DNA of 64,000 bases from CAVQZC01 sp963718315 (GCA_963718315.1 CAVQZC010000007.1:868001-932000); one strand, 5' to 3'; positions 37,766 through 45,927 are shown, counted from the first letter of the stretch. Numbers and translations are program-made. The notes: a model not told the origin generated them from the sequence alone.

Positions 37766-38956
37766 TTACGGCGCCGGGAGGGTGCGCACGCCGCCGGGGT
37801 CGGGCAGACCGCCGCCGCCTCCGCCCGTCGGGGTCGGCAGGCCGCTGGTGGTCGGGCGCGACGGGGGTGGAGCCGGCGGGGGCGCCGGCGGCCGGGTGAC
37901 CGTTTGCGTGGAGGTCGTCCGCTGGACCGGCGGGTGTGGCTTTGGGTGGTGTACGACCGGGCGCCGGTCGACCGACCGGTGCCGGACCACCCGATGCTTG
38001 ACCGGCTTCGGCTTGGGTTTGGTGTGCACAGCGGTGGGGCGCGGTGCGACCACGGTTGTCACCGGCTGTGGGATGCCGGTCACCGGCGGCGCCGAGGGAG
38101 ACGATCCTCGCCCGCTGTGGGTGAGCGCGAGCACCGCAATCAGGCCGACCACCGCCAGGAGTGAGGTGGCCGCCAGGATCCGTCGCCAGGCGCTGGGCGG
38201 GGGCGCCACGACACGACGGAGCAGCTCCTCCTCGTCGTCGTCGAACAGGCTGTCGAGCCCCAGACCGTCGTTGCCCGCGCTGAGCTCGTCCTGGCGTGCG
38301 GCGTTTCCGCATCGCTCGAGATCGTCGAGACACTCGCCGAGGCCGGGGAAGCTACCTTCCGACGCCGCGGCCAGCCAACCGGTCAGCGCACCCGCCTGAT
38401 CGGGTGGAACCGCGGCCGCCAGCAGCATCGCCAGCGTTCGCTGGCCGTCCTGGTCGTGCGGCTCGAGACCGTCGGAGGGGGGCGACCCCAGCAACGGCCG
38501 CTCCAGGAACGGCGTCGGGCCGGGCCCCACCGCAAAGTCGGACAGATCGGCGGAGTCGACAACGAAGCCGGCAGCGCTGATCCGCTCCACCAGCCGCCCG
38601 AACGCGAGGGTCAGCCGCGCCCCGGCCGCGGGTCCGGGCTGCCGGGTCGCGCGCCAGCGCTCGACGGACATTCCCAGACTGGGCGGCAACGCCAGGTACC
38701 AGCGATCGTCATACCGGCCGAAGTCGAGGATCCCGCAGACCTCGGCGCAGCCGAGGCGCCGCCAGCGGTCGACCGCTTCGGCCAGGGCGTCCTCCGGCCA
38801 GCGGTCGGTGACGAACACCAACCGCACCTGCGCCGCGCGGCCGTGGCGCGTGTCCAGCCCGTCGACCGGACCGAACGGGAAGGCGCGCAGCGCGCTCTCG
38901 CTGACCATGTAGCGGCCGCCCACCACGGGTGCCGAGGATGCGGTCGAAGTTGCCAT
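37766..38956 (-). CDS. pseudokinase-like single-pass membrane protein with Pro/Thr-rich tail
   Basis: 396 residues. The N-terminal 240 residues have a shape like a protein-kinase domain (VVGGRYMVSESAL, then RWYLALPPSLGMSVERWRA as a hinge/C-lobe start). They lack the VAIK lysine, HRD and DFG motifs, so catalysis is unlikely. One helix (ILAATSLLAVVGLIAVLAL, about residue 265) is followed by an outside tail rich in Pro, Thr, Val and basic residues (KPKPKPVKHRVVRH region). This layout resembles PknB-family receptors without activity. It lies between dgkA-PAP2 and cdd in an otherwise conserved block. Role unknown. Confidence 0.6.
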   Translation of the reverse strand: MATSTASSAPVVGGRYMVSESALRAFPFGPVDGLDTRHGRAAQVRLVFVTDRWPEDALAEAVDRWRRLGCAEVCGILDFGRYDDRWYLALPPSLGMSVERWRATRQPGPAAGARLTLAFGRLVERISAAGFVVDSADLSDFAVGPGPTPFLERPLLGSPPSDGLEPHDQDGQRTLAMLLAAAVPPDQAGALTGWLAAASEGSFPGLGECLDDLERCGNAARQDELSAGNDGLGLDSLFDDDEEELLRRVVAPPPSAWRRILAATSLLAVVGLIAVLALTHSGRGSSPSAPPVTGIPQPVTTVVAPRPTAVHTKPKPKPVKHRVVRHRSVDRRPVVHHPKPHPPVQRTTSTQTVTRPPAPPPAPPPSRPTTSGLPTPTGGGGGGLPDPGGVRTLPAP

Positions 38957-39057
38957 CCCCTCACCGTACGGCGCGCGGTGTCACACCGAAACACGCAACC
39001 TGTGCCAAAAGTGTGTCGGCGAGATGATTGATTCCACGGGGGTGTGGGGCTGGGCGA
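38957..39057. promoter_or_regulatory. leader region of the kinase-like gene
   Basis: About 100 bp between the palindromic element and the ATG at 38956. It contains TGTGTCACACC-like dyads and an AT-rich patch, cgccgacacacttttggcaca, on the minus strand. I see no convincing -35/-10 pair. A weak ribosome site (GGTGAGGGG) directly precedes the ATG on the minus strand. Confidence 0.35.
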
Positions 39058-39204
39058 CTGAGAACCGTCGCCTGAGCAGGCCGCAGGGAGTGTTCGTGCT
39101 GGTAGCACGGGCGCAAGGCGTCAAGCATTACTTGACGCCGGTCTGAAGGGGTCTGCTATTCAGCAGACCCCGGAAGGTGGACGAACTCAGGCGACGGTTC
39201 GCAG
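39058..39204. other. 147-bp nested palindromic element (possible structured RNA or MITE)
   Basis: Outer arms: CTGAGAACCGTCGCCTGAG (39058-39076) and CTCAGGCGACGGTTCGCAG (39186-39204), 18 of 19 bases paired. Inside are three perfect hairpins: CGTGCT/AGCACG with loop GGT (39095-39109), GGCGTCAAG/CTTGACGCC with loop CATTA (39117-39139), and GGGGTCTGCT/AGCAGACCCC with loop ATTC (39148-39171). Together they would fold as a closed stem with three arms. No target-site duplication is seen at the ends. It lies between the dgkA-PAP2 gene (minus, ends 39285) and the kinase-like gene (minus, starts 38956). No known family recognised. Confidence 0.6.
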
Positions 39205-39284
39205 CCGAAGCGAGCCACCTGACAGCGTCGAAGTCGCTCTCAGACGGGGAGCGGCCAGCGCCGCGCGGCCGTGGGATCAATCAT

Positions 39285-40094
39285 CTACGCGAAGAGGCGG
39301 AAGATCATCGTCGTCACCGTCGCGCCCAGCAGCCCGCCCAGCACGACCTCGCCGGTCGTGTGGACGCCCGACTCGACCCGCGTCTGGGCGACCAGTGTCG
39401 CCATCAGAAAGGTCAGCGTCGAGACCAGGACGACGTGCGGCGAGTCGGACGTCGCGAACGTCACCGCCACCCACCCGCCGTAGGCGACCGCCGCGTGCCC
39501 GGACGGCAGCCCACCGCGCAGCGGCGTGCCGCTGCTGCGGTTCGTCACCGCCTTCAGCGCGATTACCAGCAGGATCACGACCGTGACTGCGATCACCGTC
39601 TCGTGCACCGACGAGTTGCGCACCGAGTTGATCGCACGCTGGCTGGGCGCGCGCAGCCGATCGGCGAACACCAGGTAGCCGATCAGAGCGGCGTTCACGG
39701 CCGCGATCAGGACGGCGCCGGCCGACACGTCCTTGGCGACCCTGGCAACCGGGTCGAACGAGTTGGTGGCCACGTCGATGGCCTTCTCGATCGCGGTGTT
39801 GATCATCTCGGCGATCAGCACGAACGAGACGGCCAGCATCAACGCCAGCAGCTCGAACCGGGTCACGCCGAGAACGACTCCCGCAACCAGCACGCCGACC
39901 GCGGCCAGGAAGTGCACCCGCATGTTCCGCTGGGTGCGGACGACGTAGATGACGCCCTCGAAGGCGTAGTTGAAGCTGACGACCAGCCCCGCCGCCTCGT
40001 CGCGGGCAGCGCGGAACGGGCCTGGCCGGGCAGGCGGACGCGGCGGACGCTGGCGGTCGCGCCCTCGCTCGCGATCAGGCCGGCGCAGCGCCAA
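39285..40094 (-). CDS. diacylglycerol/undecaprenol kinase fused to PAP2 phosphatase domain
   Basis: 269 residues. The first about 150 residues are a DgkA-type kinase: FNYAFEGVIYVVRTQRNMRVH, AVSFVLIAEMINTAIEKAID and AKDVSAGAVLIAAVNA (E, E, N metal and catalytic residues). The C-terminal half has PAP2 motifs: GLPSGHAAVAYGGW and TRVESGVHTTGEVVLGG (Arg and His). It is therefore a kinase and phosphatase in one chain, both multi-pass membrane, likely acting on undecaprenol/undecaprenyl phosphate or phosphatidate. The start overlaps the ybeY end by 20 bp. Start uncertain because the N-terminal 35 residues are Arg/Pro-rich. Confidence 0.8.
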   Translation of the reverse strand: MALRRPDRERGRDRQRPPRPPARPGPFRAARDEAAGLVVSFNYAFEGVIYVVRTQRNMRVHFLAAVGVLVAGVVLGVTRFELLALMLAVSFVLIAEMINTAIEKAIDVATNSFDPVARVAKDVSAGAVLIAAVNAALIGYLVFADRLRAPSQRAINSVRNSSVHETVIAVTVVILLVIALKAVTNRSSGTPLRGGLPSGHAAVAYGGWVAVTFATSDSPHVVLVSTLTFLMATLVAQTRVESGVHTTGEVVLGGLLGATVTTMIFRLFA

Positions 40095-40503
40095 CGCTCC
40101 CCACCCCCGCCACCAGCTCGTCCTGCCGGGTCAACATCCGGCCGTCGTCGGTCTCGTGGTCATATCCGACCAGGTGCAGCGCGCCGTGGACGAGCAGCGT
40201 CGCGACCGGGGTGCCGTCGAGTCCCGCCACCTGCGGGCAGACGACCACATCGCCGAGCTGCCGCGGGAGCCCGGCCGGGAGGTCGTCGTCGATGTCGAGC
40301 GGGAACGAGAGCACGTCGGTGGGCTTGTCGACCGCGCGGTGCTCCAGGTTGAGCGCCGCCATCTCTCCCTCAGGAACGAACGCCACGCCCACCTCGCCGT
40401 CGGTCACTCCCTCACCCGCGAGCGCCTCCCGCATGACATCGGCCGCAGCGGCCTCGTCGACCCGCCAGCCGCTGCGATTGGCGACCTCGACCCGGACGCT
40501 CAC
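40075..40503 (-). CDS. ybeY: endoribonuclease YbeY (rRNA maturation)
   Basis: 142 residues. The zinc motif HxxxHxxGxDH is present as HGALHLVGYDHE; upstream KPTDVLSFPLDIDD is the second conserved segment. Processes the 3' end of 16S rRNA and takes part in ribosome quality control, usually beside era and phoH as here. Its GTG start at 40503 overlaps the phoH stop. Confidence 0.93.
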   Translation of the reverse strand: MSVRVEVANRSGWRVDEAAAADVMREALAGEGVTDGEVGVAFVPEGEMAALNLEHRAVDKPTDVLSFPLDIDDDLPAGLPRQLGDVVVCPQVAGLDGTPVATLLVHGALHLVGYDHETDDGRMLTRQDELVAGVGSVGAAPA

Positions 40504-41462
40504 TCCGGGCGCTCCTCGCCCGCCGCGGCGGTCGCCTGCATGTAGGCGTTGACGATCCGCTGCACCAGCTTGTGGCGGACGACGTCGGAATCGTCGAAGC
40601 GGACGAACGAGATGTCGGGCACGTCGTTGAGCACCCCCATCACGTGCACCAGGCCAGAGCGCTGGCCGCGCGGCAGATCTATCTGGGTGATGTCGCCAGT
40701 GACAACGACCCTGGAGCCGAAGCCGAGCCGGGTGAGGAACATCTGCATCTGCTCAGGGCTCGTGTTCTGGGCCTCGTCGAGGATGATGAAGCTGTCGTTC
40801 AGGGTGCGGCCGCGCATGAACGCCAGCGGCGCCACCTCGACCATCCCCTTGTCCACGTAGGTCAAGAGCCGGTCGGCGTCGAGCATGTCGTGCAGCGCGT
40901 CGAACAGCGGCCGCAGGTAGGGATCGACCTTCGCCTGGAGATCGCCCGGCAGGAAGCCGAGCCGCTCCCCTGCCTCCACGGCCGGCCGCGTCAGGATGAT
41001 CCGCGCCACCTCGCGCTCGGAGAGCGCCGCCACCGCCAGCGCGATCGCCAGGTACGTCTTGCCCGTGCCCGCGGGGCCGATCCCGAAGGTGACCGTGTTG
41101 CCGCGGATGGCATCCACGTACCGCTTCTGGCCGAGGGTCTTGGGCGTCACCTTCTGGCCGCGATGCCGCCAGACGACGTCGTGCAGCACGTCCACCGCAT
41201 TGCCGTCTGCGCCCAGCACACCCGCCACGGCGTCCACCGTCTGCGGCCCCACGCTGATGCCCTGGTCGACCAGGCCGGCCAGCTCGTCGATCAGAGCCTT
41301 GGCCTGCTCGACGGACGGCTCGTCGCCGTCCAGGGTGAGCTCGTTGCCGCGCAGGTACGCCGAGACGCCGGCGCGTTGCGCCAGCTCGTTCAGCACAGCG
41401 TCTCGGTCGCCTCCCAGCTCGGTTGCCAGGTCGTGCCCGACCGACAGTTTCACACGGGCCAT
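40500..41462 (-). CDS. phoH: PhoH-like ATPase
   Basis: 320 residues. Walker A GPAGTGKTYLAIALAVAAL at residues 129-147; ILTRPAVEAGERLGFLPGDLQAK, the PhoH signature; Walker B IILDEAQNTSPEQM; sensor VVVTGDITQIDLPRGQRSGL. The N-terminal KH-like segment (ARVKLSVGHDLATELGGDRDAVL) is usual for YbeZ/PhoH. Probably an RNA helicase or ATPase partner of YbeY. First gene of the phoH-ybeY-dgkA unit. Confidence 0.93.
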   Translation of the reverse strand: MARVKLSVGHDLATELGGDRDAVLNELAQRAGVSAYLRGNELTLDGDEPSVEQAKALIDELAGLVDQGISVGPQTVDAVAGVLGADGNAVDVLHDVVWRHRGQKVTPKTLGQKRYVDAIRGNTVTFGIGPAGTGKTYLAIALAVAALSEREVARIILTRPAVEAGERLGFLPGDLQAKVDPYLRPLFDALHDMLDADRLLTYVDKGMVEVAPLAFMRGRTLNDSFIILDEAQNTSPEQMQMFLTRLGFGSRVVVTGDITQIDLPRGQRSGLVHVMGVLNDVPDISFVRFDDSDVVRHKLVQRIVNAYMQATAAAGEERPE

Positions 41463-41511
41463 CTGACCCCATTGTACGGAGCCGTCCGGTGTGTACCAGT
41501 TGGCACGACTG

Positions 41512-41961
41512 TTACCCCGAGAGCCGTGCCTTCACCAGATCCGAGGCCGCGCGGCCGTCGGCCCTGCCCTGCGAGCGCTGCGTGACCAGCCCCATCACCT
41601 TGCCCATGTCCCGCATCGAGGCCGCTCCGGTCTCGGCGATCGCCTGGTCGACGAGCGTCGTCAGCTCCTCCTCGGACATCTGCTGGGGCAGGAACTCGTC
41701 GATCACCGGGACGTCGGCCTCCTCGGCCGCGGCGCGGTCGTCGTTGCCCGCGGCGCGGTATGCCTCGGCCGCTTCGATTCGCTGCTTGCGCTCGCGCCGC
41801 AGCACGGCCTGGGCATCGGCGTCGGAGAACTCACCGGCCGGCTTGTCCTTCTCCGCCCGCTGCAGCGACGAGAACATCAGCCGCAGGGCGTTCAGGCGGC
41901 CACGTTGGCCGCTCTTCATCGCCTGGTGGAGCTCGTCCTGGACCTGCTCGACGATCGTCAT
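41512..41961 (-). CDS. yqeY: GatB/YqeY domain protein
   Basis: 149 residues, a stand-alone form of the tail domain of GatB amidotransferase. MTIVEQVQDELHQAMKSGQRGRLNALRLMFSSLQ and the later VPVIDEFLPQQMSEEELTTLVDQAIAE are typical of YqeY, followed by DMGKVMGLVTQRSQGRADGRAASDLVK. Thought to help tRNA-related or ribosome-linked steps, but the exact role is unproven. Its ATG overlaps the mtaB stop (ATGA). Confidence 0.9.
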   Translation of the reverse strand: MTIVEQVQDELHQAMKSGQRGRLNALRLMFSSLQRAEKDKPAGEFSDADAQAVLRRERKQRIEAAEAYRAAGNDDRAAAEEADVPVIDEFLPQQMSEEELTTLVDQAIAETGAASMRDMGKVMGLVTQRSQGRADGRAASDLVKARLSG

Positions 41962-43184
41962 GCGGCCATCGTACCGATCAGGTGGTCGTCGCCAAGCGCG
42001 CTGGCGACCACCTCCACCACCCTCCCCGGAGCCGCACCGGCGACCACGAACGGCGTGTAGTCGGCGGCGTAGCCGCGGCCGCGCCGGTCCTCGGCCAGCA
42101 CCGCCGCTCGCGAGCCGAGCAGCGCGGCCCGCCGGGCCTGCCCCTGCGTCATGGCCAGCGCCCTGACGCGCTCCGACCGGCCCCGCTTGTCCGCCGGAGC
42201 GACCGGGTCGCTGCCGGCGTCCTGGGTTCCCGGGCGGGGCGAGTAGGGAAACGTGTGCACCGCGCTGAAGCCCGCCCGCGCAACCGCGCCGAGGGTTTCT
42301 TCGAACGCCTGCTCGTCTTCGGCCGGGTGGCCGACGATCACGTCGCTGGTCAGGTTGAGGCCCCCGACCAGCTCCCGTGCCCGGTCGAGCTTGCCCAGGA
42401 AGGTCTCGATCCGATAGTGCCGGCGCATCGCCGCGAGCACCCGATCGCTGCCCGACTGCAGCGGCACGTGCAGATGAGGGCACACGCCGGGGGTCTCGGC
42501 CACCGCGCGCAGCAGGCGTTCGTTGACGTGGTTGACCTCGATCGACGACAGGCGGACGCGCTCGATCCCGTCCACCGCCGCCACCGCCTCCAGCAGTCCC
42601 GCCAGGTCGAGCCGCCGCTCGCGGTCGCGGTAGCAGCCCAGGTTGATCCCGGTCAGCACCAGCTCGCGGTGGCCCTGCGCAGCACGGCGCGCGGCCTCGG
42701 CCAGGATCGGCCCCGCCGCGCGGCTGCGGCTCTCGCCGCGCACGGCCGGGATCACGCAGTAGCTGCAGCCGAACGAGCACCCGTCCTGCACCTTGAGGTA
42801 GGCCCGCGTGCGTGCGAACGGCGGCGCCGCACCGCCGGTGCAGCCGGTCGCGCCGATCGCCGCCGAGACCGCGGCGGCCGCGGGCTCGGGGCGGCCGCGG
42901 ACAACCTGGACGTTCGCCGGCATGTCGCCGAACGCATCCTGCTCGAGGTTCGCGGCGCAGCCGGTCACGTAGACAACCTGCGCCTCGCGAGCCGCACGGC
43001 GCACGGCCTTGCGCGACTTGGCAACGGCCTCCTGCGTCACGCAGCACGTCGTCACCACCCGCACCGCCGGAGACTCGGCCGACTCCGCGTGTCCCTCGTC
43101 GAGCAGCCGCTCACGGATCAGCTGGGAATCGGTCAGCGCCACCTTGCAGCCCAGAAACTCCGTCTGGAAGCTCGTCGCGCTCAT
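41958..43184 (-). CDS. mtaB: MiaB-like radical SAM methylthiotransferase (MtaB type)
   Basis: 408 residues. The UPF0004 N-terminal domain with cysteines (FLGCKVALTD, TTCCVTQEA, VTGCAA) holds one 4Fe-4S cluster. The radical SAM cluster motif CSFGCSYC is followed by VIPAVRGESRSR. C-terminal TRAM-like segment. MtaB adds a methylthio group at C2 of t6A37 in tRNA. The length and this operon site next to rsmE are typical of MtaB in Gram-positives; MiaB or RimO would be larger or elsewhere. The start overlaps the rsmE stop. Confidence 0.9.
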   Translation of the reverse strand: MSATSFQTEFLGCKVALTDSQLIRERLLDEGHAESAESPAVRVVTTCCVTQEAVAKSRKAVRRAAREAQVVYVTGCAANLEQDAFGDMPANVQVVRGRPEPAAAAVSAAIGATGCTGGAAPPFARTRAYLKVQDGCSFGCSYCVIPAVRGESRSRAAGPILAEAARRAAQGHRELVLTGINLGCYRDRERRLDLAGLLEAVAAVDGIERVRLSSIEVNHVNERLLRAVAETPGVCPHLHVPLQSGSDRVLAAMRRHYRIETFLGKLDRARELVGGLNLTSDVIVGHPAEDEQAFEETLGAVARAGFSAVHTFPYSPRPGTQDAGSDPVAPADKRGRSERVRALAMTQGQARRAALLGSRAAVLAEDRRGRGYAADYTPFVVAGAAPGRVVEVVASALGDDHLIGTMAA

Positions 43185-43867
43185 CCCAGGAAGCCCATCT
43201 CGCGTAGCGCCAGCGCGGCAGCGACGATCGCCGCCGTCTCGGTTCGCAGCACGACCGGGCCGAAGGTGGCCACCGCGACGCCACGCGAGCGCGCCAGCTC
43301 CAGCTCGGCATCCGAGAACCCCGGCTCCGGCCCGATCAGCAGCGTGGCCGAGCGGCGCCCGACGATCCGGTCTGCGAGCCCGCCGGAGGCGCCCTCGTGG
43401 CTGAGCACCACCGCCTCGGGCGAGAGCACGTCGCCAAACGACGCGATCCCCAGGATCTCCGGCATCGCCGCCTGCTTCGATTGCTTGGCAGCCGCCTCGG
43501 CCACCCGCTTCCAGCGCTCGATCCGGTTGGCCGTGAAGCCGGTCTTCAGCAGGTCGCTGCGCAGCGCGCCGATCCGGGCAACGCCGAGCTCGGTCAGCTT
43601 CTCGACCGCCTCGTCCGAGCGGGCGCCCGGCTGGGCGATCCAGACCGTCACCGAAGGTGCCTTCGCCACCGCATCGACCTCCTCGACCAACTCCACTCCG
43701 GCAGCCGCGACGCGTGCGCTGAACACCCGCCCGTCCACCACCACCTCGCAAGTATCACCGACCGAGAGGCGGAGCACCCGCCGCAGGTGGCGGTCGTCGC
43801 CCGGGCTGAGCTGCGCGACGTCGCCGTCGCGGGACGTGGCGAAGAAGCGGTACGTGTGGCGGGTCAG
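43181..43867 (-). CDS. rsmE: 16S rRNA (uracil1498-N3)-methyltransferase
   Basis: About 228 residues. RsmE SPOUT motifs: HTYRFFATSRDGD with PGDDRHLRRVLRLSVGD (N-terminal PUA-like domain), SDEAVEKLTELGVARI, SDLLKTGFTANRIERWKRVAEAAAKQ, and the knot LLIGPEPGFSDAELELARSRGV plus FGPVVLRTETAAIVAAALAL. The frame contains no ATG, GTG or TTG where the family starts. A CTG at 43867 overlapping the prmA stop (CTGA), with GGAGGTG upstream, is the best candidate, an unusual start. A missed frameshift at the N-terminus is the alternative. Confidence 0.9.
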   Translation of the reverse strand: MTRHTYRFFATSRDGDVAQLSPGDDRHLRRVLRLSVGDTCEVVVDGRVFSARVAAAGVELVEEVDAVAKAPSVTVWIAQPGARSDEAVEKLTELGVARIGALRSDLLKTGFTANRIERWKRVAEAAAKQSKQAAMPEILGIASFGDVLSPEAVVLSHEGASGGLADRIVGRRSATLLIGPEPGFSDAELELARSRGVAVATFGPVVLRTETAAIVAAALALREMGFLG

Positions 43868-44574
43868 GGGCGCAGCACCTCCGCCGCCCAGCCGTCGACC
43901 ACCGCACGGGGCGAGCCGCCCAGCGTCTGAGACTCGAGCAGGCCCGAGACCAGCAGCACCGGCGGAAGGTCGGTGCGCACCAGCAGGCGCTCGAGCAGGT
44001 CGAGCTGCAGGTTTGCGATCCAGAGCGGCGCCTCGGGCAGCGGGTCGGACAGCACGTCGCGGCGCTCGACCTCGAACCAGACGCCGTTCCGGGCGGCGTT
44101 CTCGGCGCTTGCCCCGATCGCGAGCGGGTCGATGTCGAAGGCGCGCAGCGGGCCGAACCCCAGCCGCATGGCGGCGATCGAGAGCACGCCGGAACCGCAG
44201 CCGAGATCCAGCGCTGCCTGCGGCGGCAACGTCTGCAGAAGCTCGAGCGCCGCCCGGGTCGAGCCGTGGGCGCCGGTGCCGAATGCGCGGCCCGGGTCGA
44301 TCACGACCGCCGGCTCCACCGCCTGCTCCCACGGCGGTCCCACCCACAGCGAGCCGCACTGGACTCCGTGGTGGTACTCACGCCATGCGTCCAGCCAGCC
44401 GTCGGCGACAGGGACGCACTCGAGACCGTCGGCCGGAGCGGTTTCCGCGAACCCCGACATCACGACCTGATCGCCGTCGGCCTCCTCCTGCACGCCGTCG
44501 GGGAACAGGTCGAGCATCTCCAGCAGCGCCAGCTCGGCCTCGGCGGCAGGCACCCGCCGGACGTAGCGGTTCAC
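43864..44574 (-). CDS. prmA: ribosomal protein L11 methyltransferase
   Basis: 236 residues from GTG 44574 (GTGA overlap with dnaJ). PrmA motifs: AWREYHHGVQCG, PGRAFGTGAHGSTRAALELLQ, motif I ALDLGCGSGVLSIAAMRLG and WIANLQLDLLERLL (the NIL/NPP-like substrate motif). Trimethylates L11 in the cytoplasm. Lies between dnaJ and rsmE as in many Firmicutes and Actinobacteria. Confidence 0.92.
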   Translation of the reverse strand: MNRYVRRVPAAEAELALLEMLDLFPDGVQEEADGDQVVMSGFAETAPADGLECVPVADGWLDAWREYHHGVQCGSLWVGPPWEQAVEPAVVIDPGRAFGTGAHGSTRAALELLQTLPPQAALDLGCGSGVLSIAAMRLGFGPLRAFDIDPLAIGASAENAARNGVWFEVERRDVLSDPLPEAPLWIANLQLDLLERLLVRTDLPPVLLVSGLLESQTLGGSPRAVVDGWAAEVLRP

Positions 44575-45686
44575 CGGAAGGCGGCGCGGATGCGCCCCAG
44601 CAACGATCCGTCTTCGGGCGCGGCGTAGGTGTCCTCGCCCACGCCGGCCTGGAACTCGTTCAGCAGCCGCCGCTGCTCGTCGGTCAGCTTGCGGGGCATG
44701 AGGACGTTGACCTGCACCAGCTGGTCGCCCCGGCCGCGGCCCCGCAGGTGCGGGACGCCCTTGCCGCGCAGGACAACGACGTCGCCCGGCTGTGTCCCGG
44801 CCTCGAGCTCGATCCGCTCCGTGCCCTCCAGCGTCTCGACGTCCAGCTCGGCGCCCAGCGCGGCGTCGGTGAAGGGGACGTCGAGCACCGACACGAGGTT
44901 CGAGCCGTCGCGGACGAACCGGGGGTCGGGGCGCACCGCGACACCGACGTAGAGATCGCCCGGGGACGATCCCAGCGCGCCTGCGTGACCCTGACCGCGC
45001 ATCTTCAGCTGCTGGCCGTCCATGATCCCTGCGGGGATGTTGACCTCCACGGCGCGCGTCGTCTGACGGCGGCCGTTGCCACGGCAGGAGCGGCACGGCG
45101 AGGCGATGTGGACGCCGCGGCCGCGACAGGCGGGGCATGCCCCGGCACGGACGAACTGCCCGAGCGGCGTCTGCTGGATCTGCTGGACGCGGCCGGCGCC
45201 GCCGCAGGTGGCGCACTGCTCGGGGCTGGTGCCGGGGGCGGCACCGCTGCCGGCGCAGTCGTCGCACTCGCCGACGACCTCGACGTCGAGCTCCCGGGTG
45301 ACGCCGAAGGCGGCCTCGCTGAGCGACAGCTCGGTGACGACGGACGCATCGGCGCCGCGGGCAGCCCGCCTTCCGCCGCCGAAGATGTCCTCGCCGAAGA
45401 AGGCGCCGAGCAGGTCGCTGAGCGACCCGAAGTCCATGAACTGGTCGGTGTGCAGCGCCGACCCGTCGACGCCGGCGTGACCAAAGCGGTCGTACCGGGC
45501 GCGCGAGTCGGGCGAGCTCAGCACCTCGTAGGCCTCGGCCGTCTCGCGGAAACTCTCGCCCGCGGCGGGGTCGGGATTGACGTCGGGATGCTGCTCGCGC
45601 GCGAGCCGCCGGAACGCCTTCTTGATCTCGTCGGCGTCGGCATCCCGGGAGACGCCGAGCACCTCGTAGTAGTCGCGTTTTGCCAC
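44571..45686 (-). CDS. dnaJ: chaperone protein DnaJ
   Basis: 371 residues, type I DnaJ. J domain with RLAREQHPDVNPDP (HPD motif, residues 33-35), Gly/Phe linker (short, HTDQFMDFGSLSDLLG), four zinc knuckles (CDDCAGSG, CATCGGAG, CPACRGRG, CRSCRGNG), then the C-terminal substrate-binding domain. Stimulates DnaK ATPase and presents unfolded clients. Usually directly behind hrcA; here the regulator-peptide cassette and a terminator separate them. Confidence 0.97.
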   Translation of the reverse strand: MAKRDYYEVLGVSRDADADEIKKAFRRLAREQHPDVNPDPAAGESFRETAEAYEVLSSPDSRARYDRFGHAGVDGSALHTDQFMDFGSLSDLLGAFFGEDIFGGGRRAARGADASVVTELSLSEAAFGVTRELDVEVVGECDDCAGSGAAPGTSPEQCATCGGAGRVQQIQQTPLGQFVRAGACPACRGRGVHIASPCRSCRGNGRRQTTRAVEVNIPAGIMDGQQLKMRGQGHAGALGSSPGDLYVGVAVRPDPRFVRDGSNLVSVLDVPFTDAALGAELDVETLEGTERIELEAGTQPGDVVVLRGKGVPHLRGRGRGDQLVQVNVLMPRKLTDEQRRLLNEFQAGVGEDTYAAPEDGSLLGRIRAAFR

Positions 45687-45731
45687 CGGCGTAGTCTAGG
45701 TGGCGGGGTGCCAGTACCTATGAAGAGGCCT

Positions 45732-45767
45732 GGCGCGCCGGCCCGCATCCCCGCGGACCGGCACGCC
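45732..45767 (-). terminator. intrinsic-terminator-like hairpin closing the regulator-peptide unit
   Basis: On the minus strand GGCGTGCCGGTCC pairs with GGGCCGGCGCGCC: 13 bp including two G-U pairs, loop of about 10 nt. The G-U pairs work only on the minus-strand RNA, so the structure is meant for that direction. It begins 9 nt after the peptide stop (45776) and 46 nt before dnaJ. Confidence 0.65.
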
Positions 45768-45775
45768 TCAGCCGC

Positions 45776-45889
45776 TCACCACTGGTGGAAGCCACGGCCT
45801 CCGAAGTGGTAGTGCACGTGCGCCGCAAGCAGCGCAACCGTCGTCGCCCACACGTAGATGGACGAACGTCCGGGAAAGTGCCTCTTCAT
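45776..45889 (-). CDS. 37-aa signal-peptide-like micro-protein (putative signalling peptide precursor)
   Basis: MKRHFPGRSSIYVWATTVAL-type N-terminus: basic residues (K2, R3, R8), then a hydrophobic core IYVWATTVALLAAHV (residues 11-25), then a His/Gly/aromatic tail HYHFGGRGFHQW. AGGAGG sits 6 bp before the ATG, the best ribosome site in the area. It lies 38 bp behind the HTH-TPR gene on the same strand and is followed by a terminator, so it is the last gene of that unit. The pattern fits an exported peptide precursor, with mature peptide from the C-terminal 12 residues. A toxin-like or membrane peptide is the alternative. Not an RNA or chance frame, given the site and terminator. Confidence 0.65.
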   Translation of the reverse strand: MKRHFPGRSSIYVWATTVALLAAHVHYHFGGRGFHQW

Positions 45890-45927
45890 TTCGTACCTCC
45901 TGCCCACGGGGATGAGCCTTTGACCCC

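Noticed and set aside
39058..39204. CRISPR-like or attC-like reading of the palindromic element
   Set aside because: No repeated spacers and no integrase or cas gene; outer arms differ from the attC consensus.
41760..45812. Very long plus-strand frame (1350 codons) opposite the dnaJ-prmA-rsmE-mtaB block
   Set aside because: Low-complexity Arg/Pro/Ala sequence in the shadow of recognised genes; no motif.
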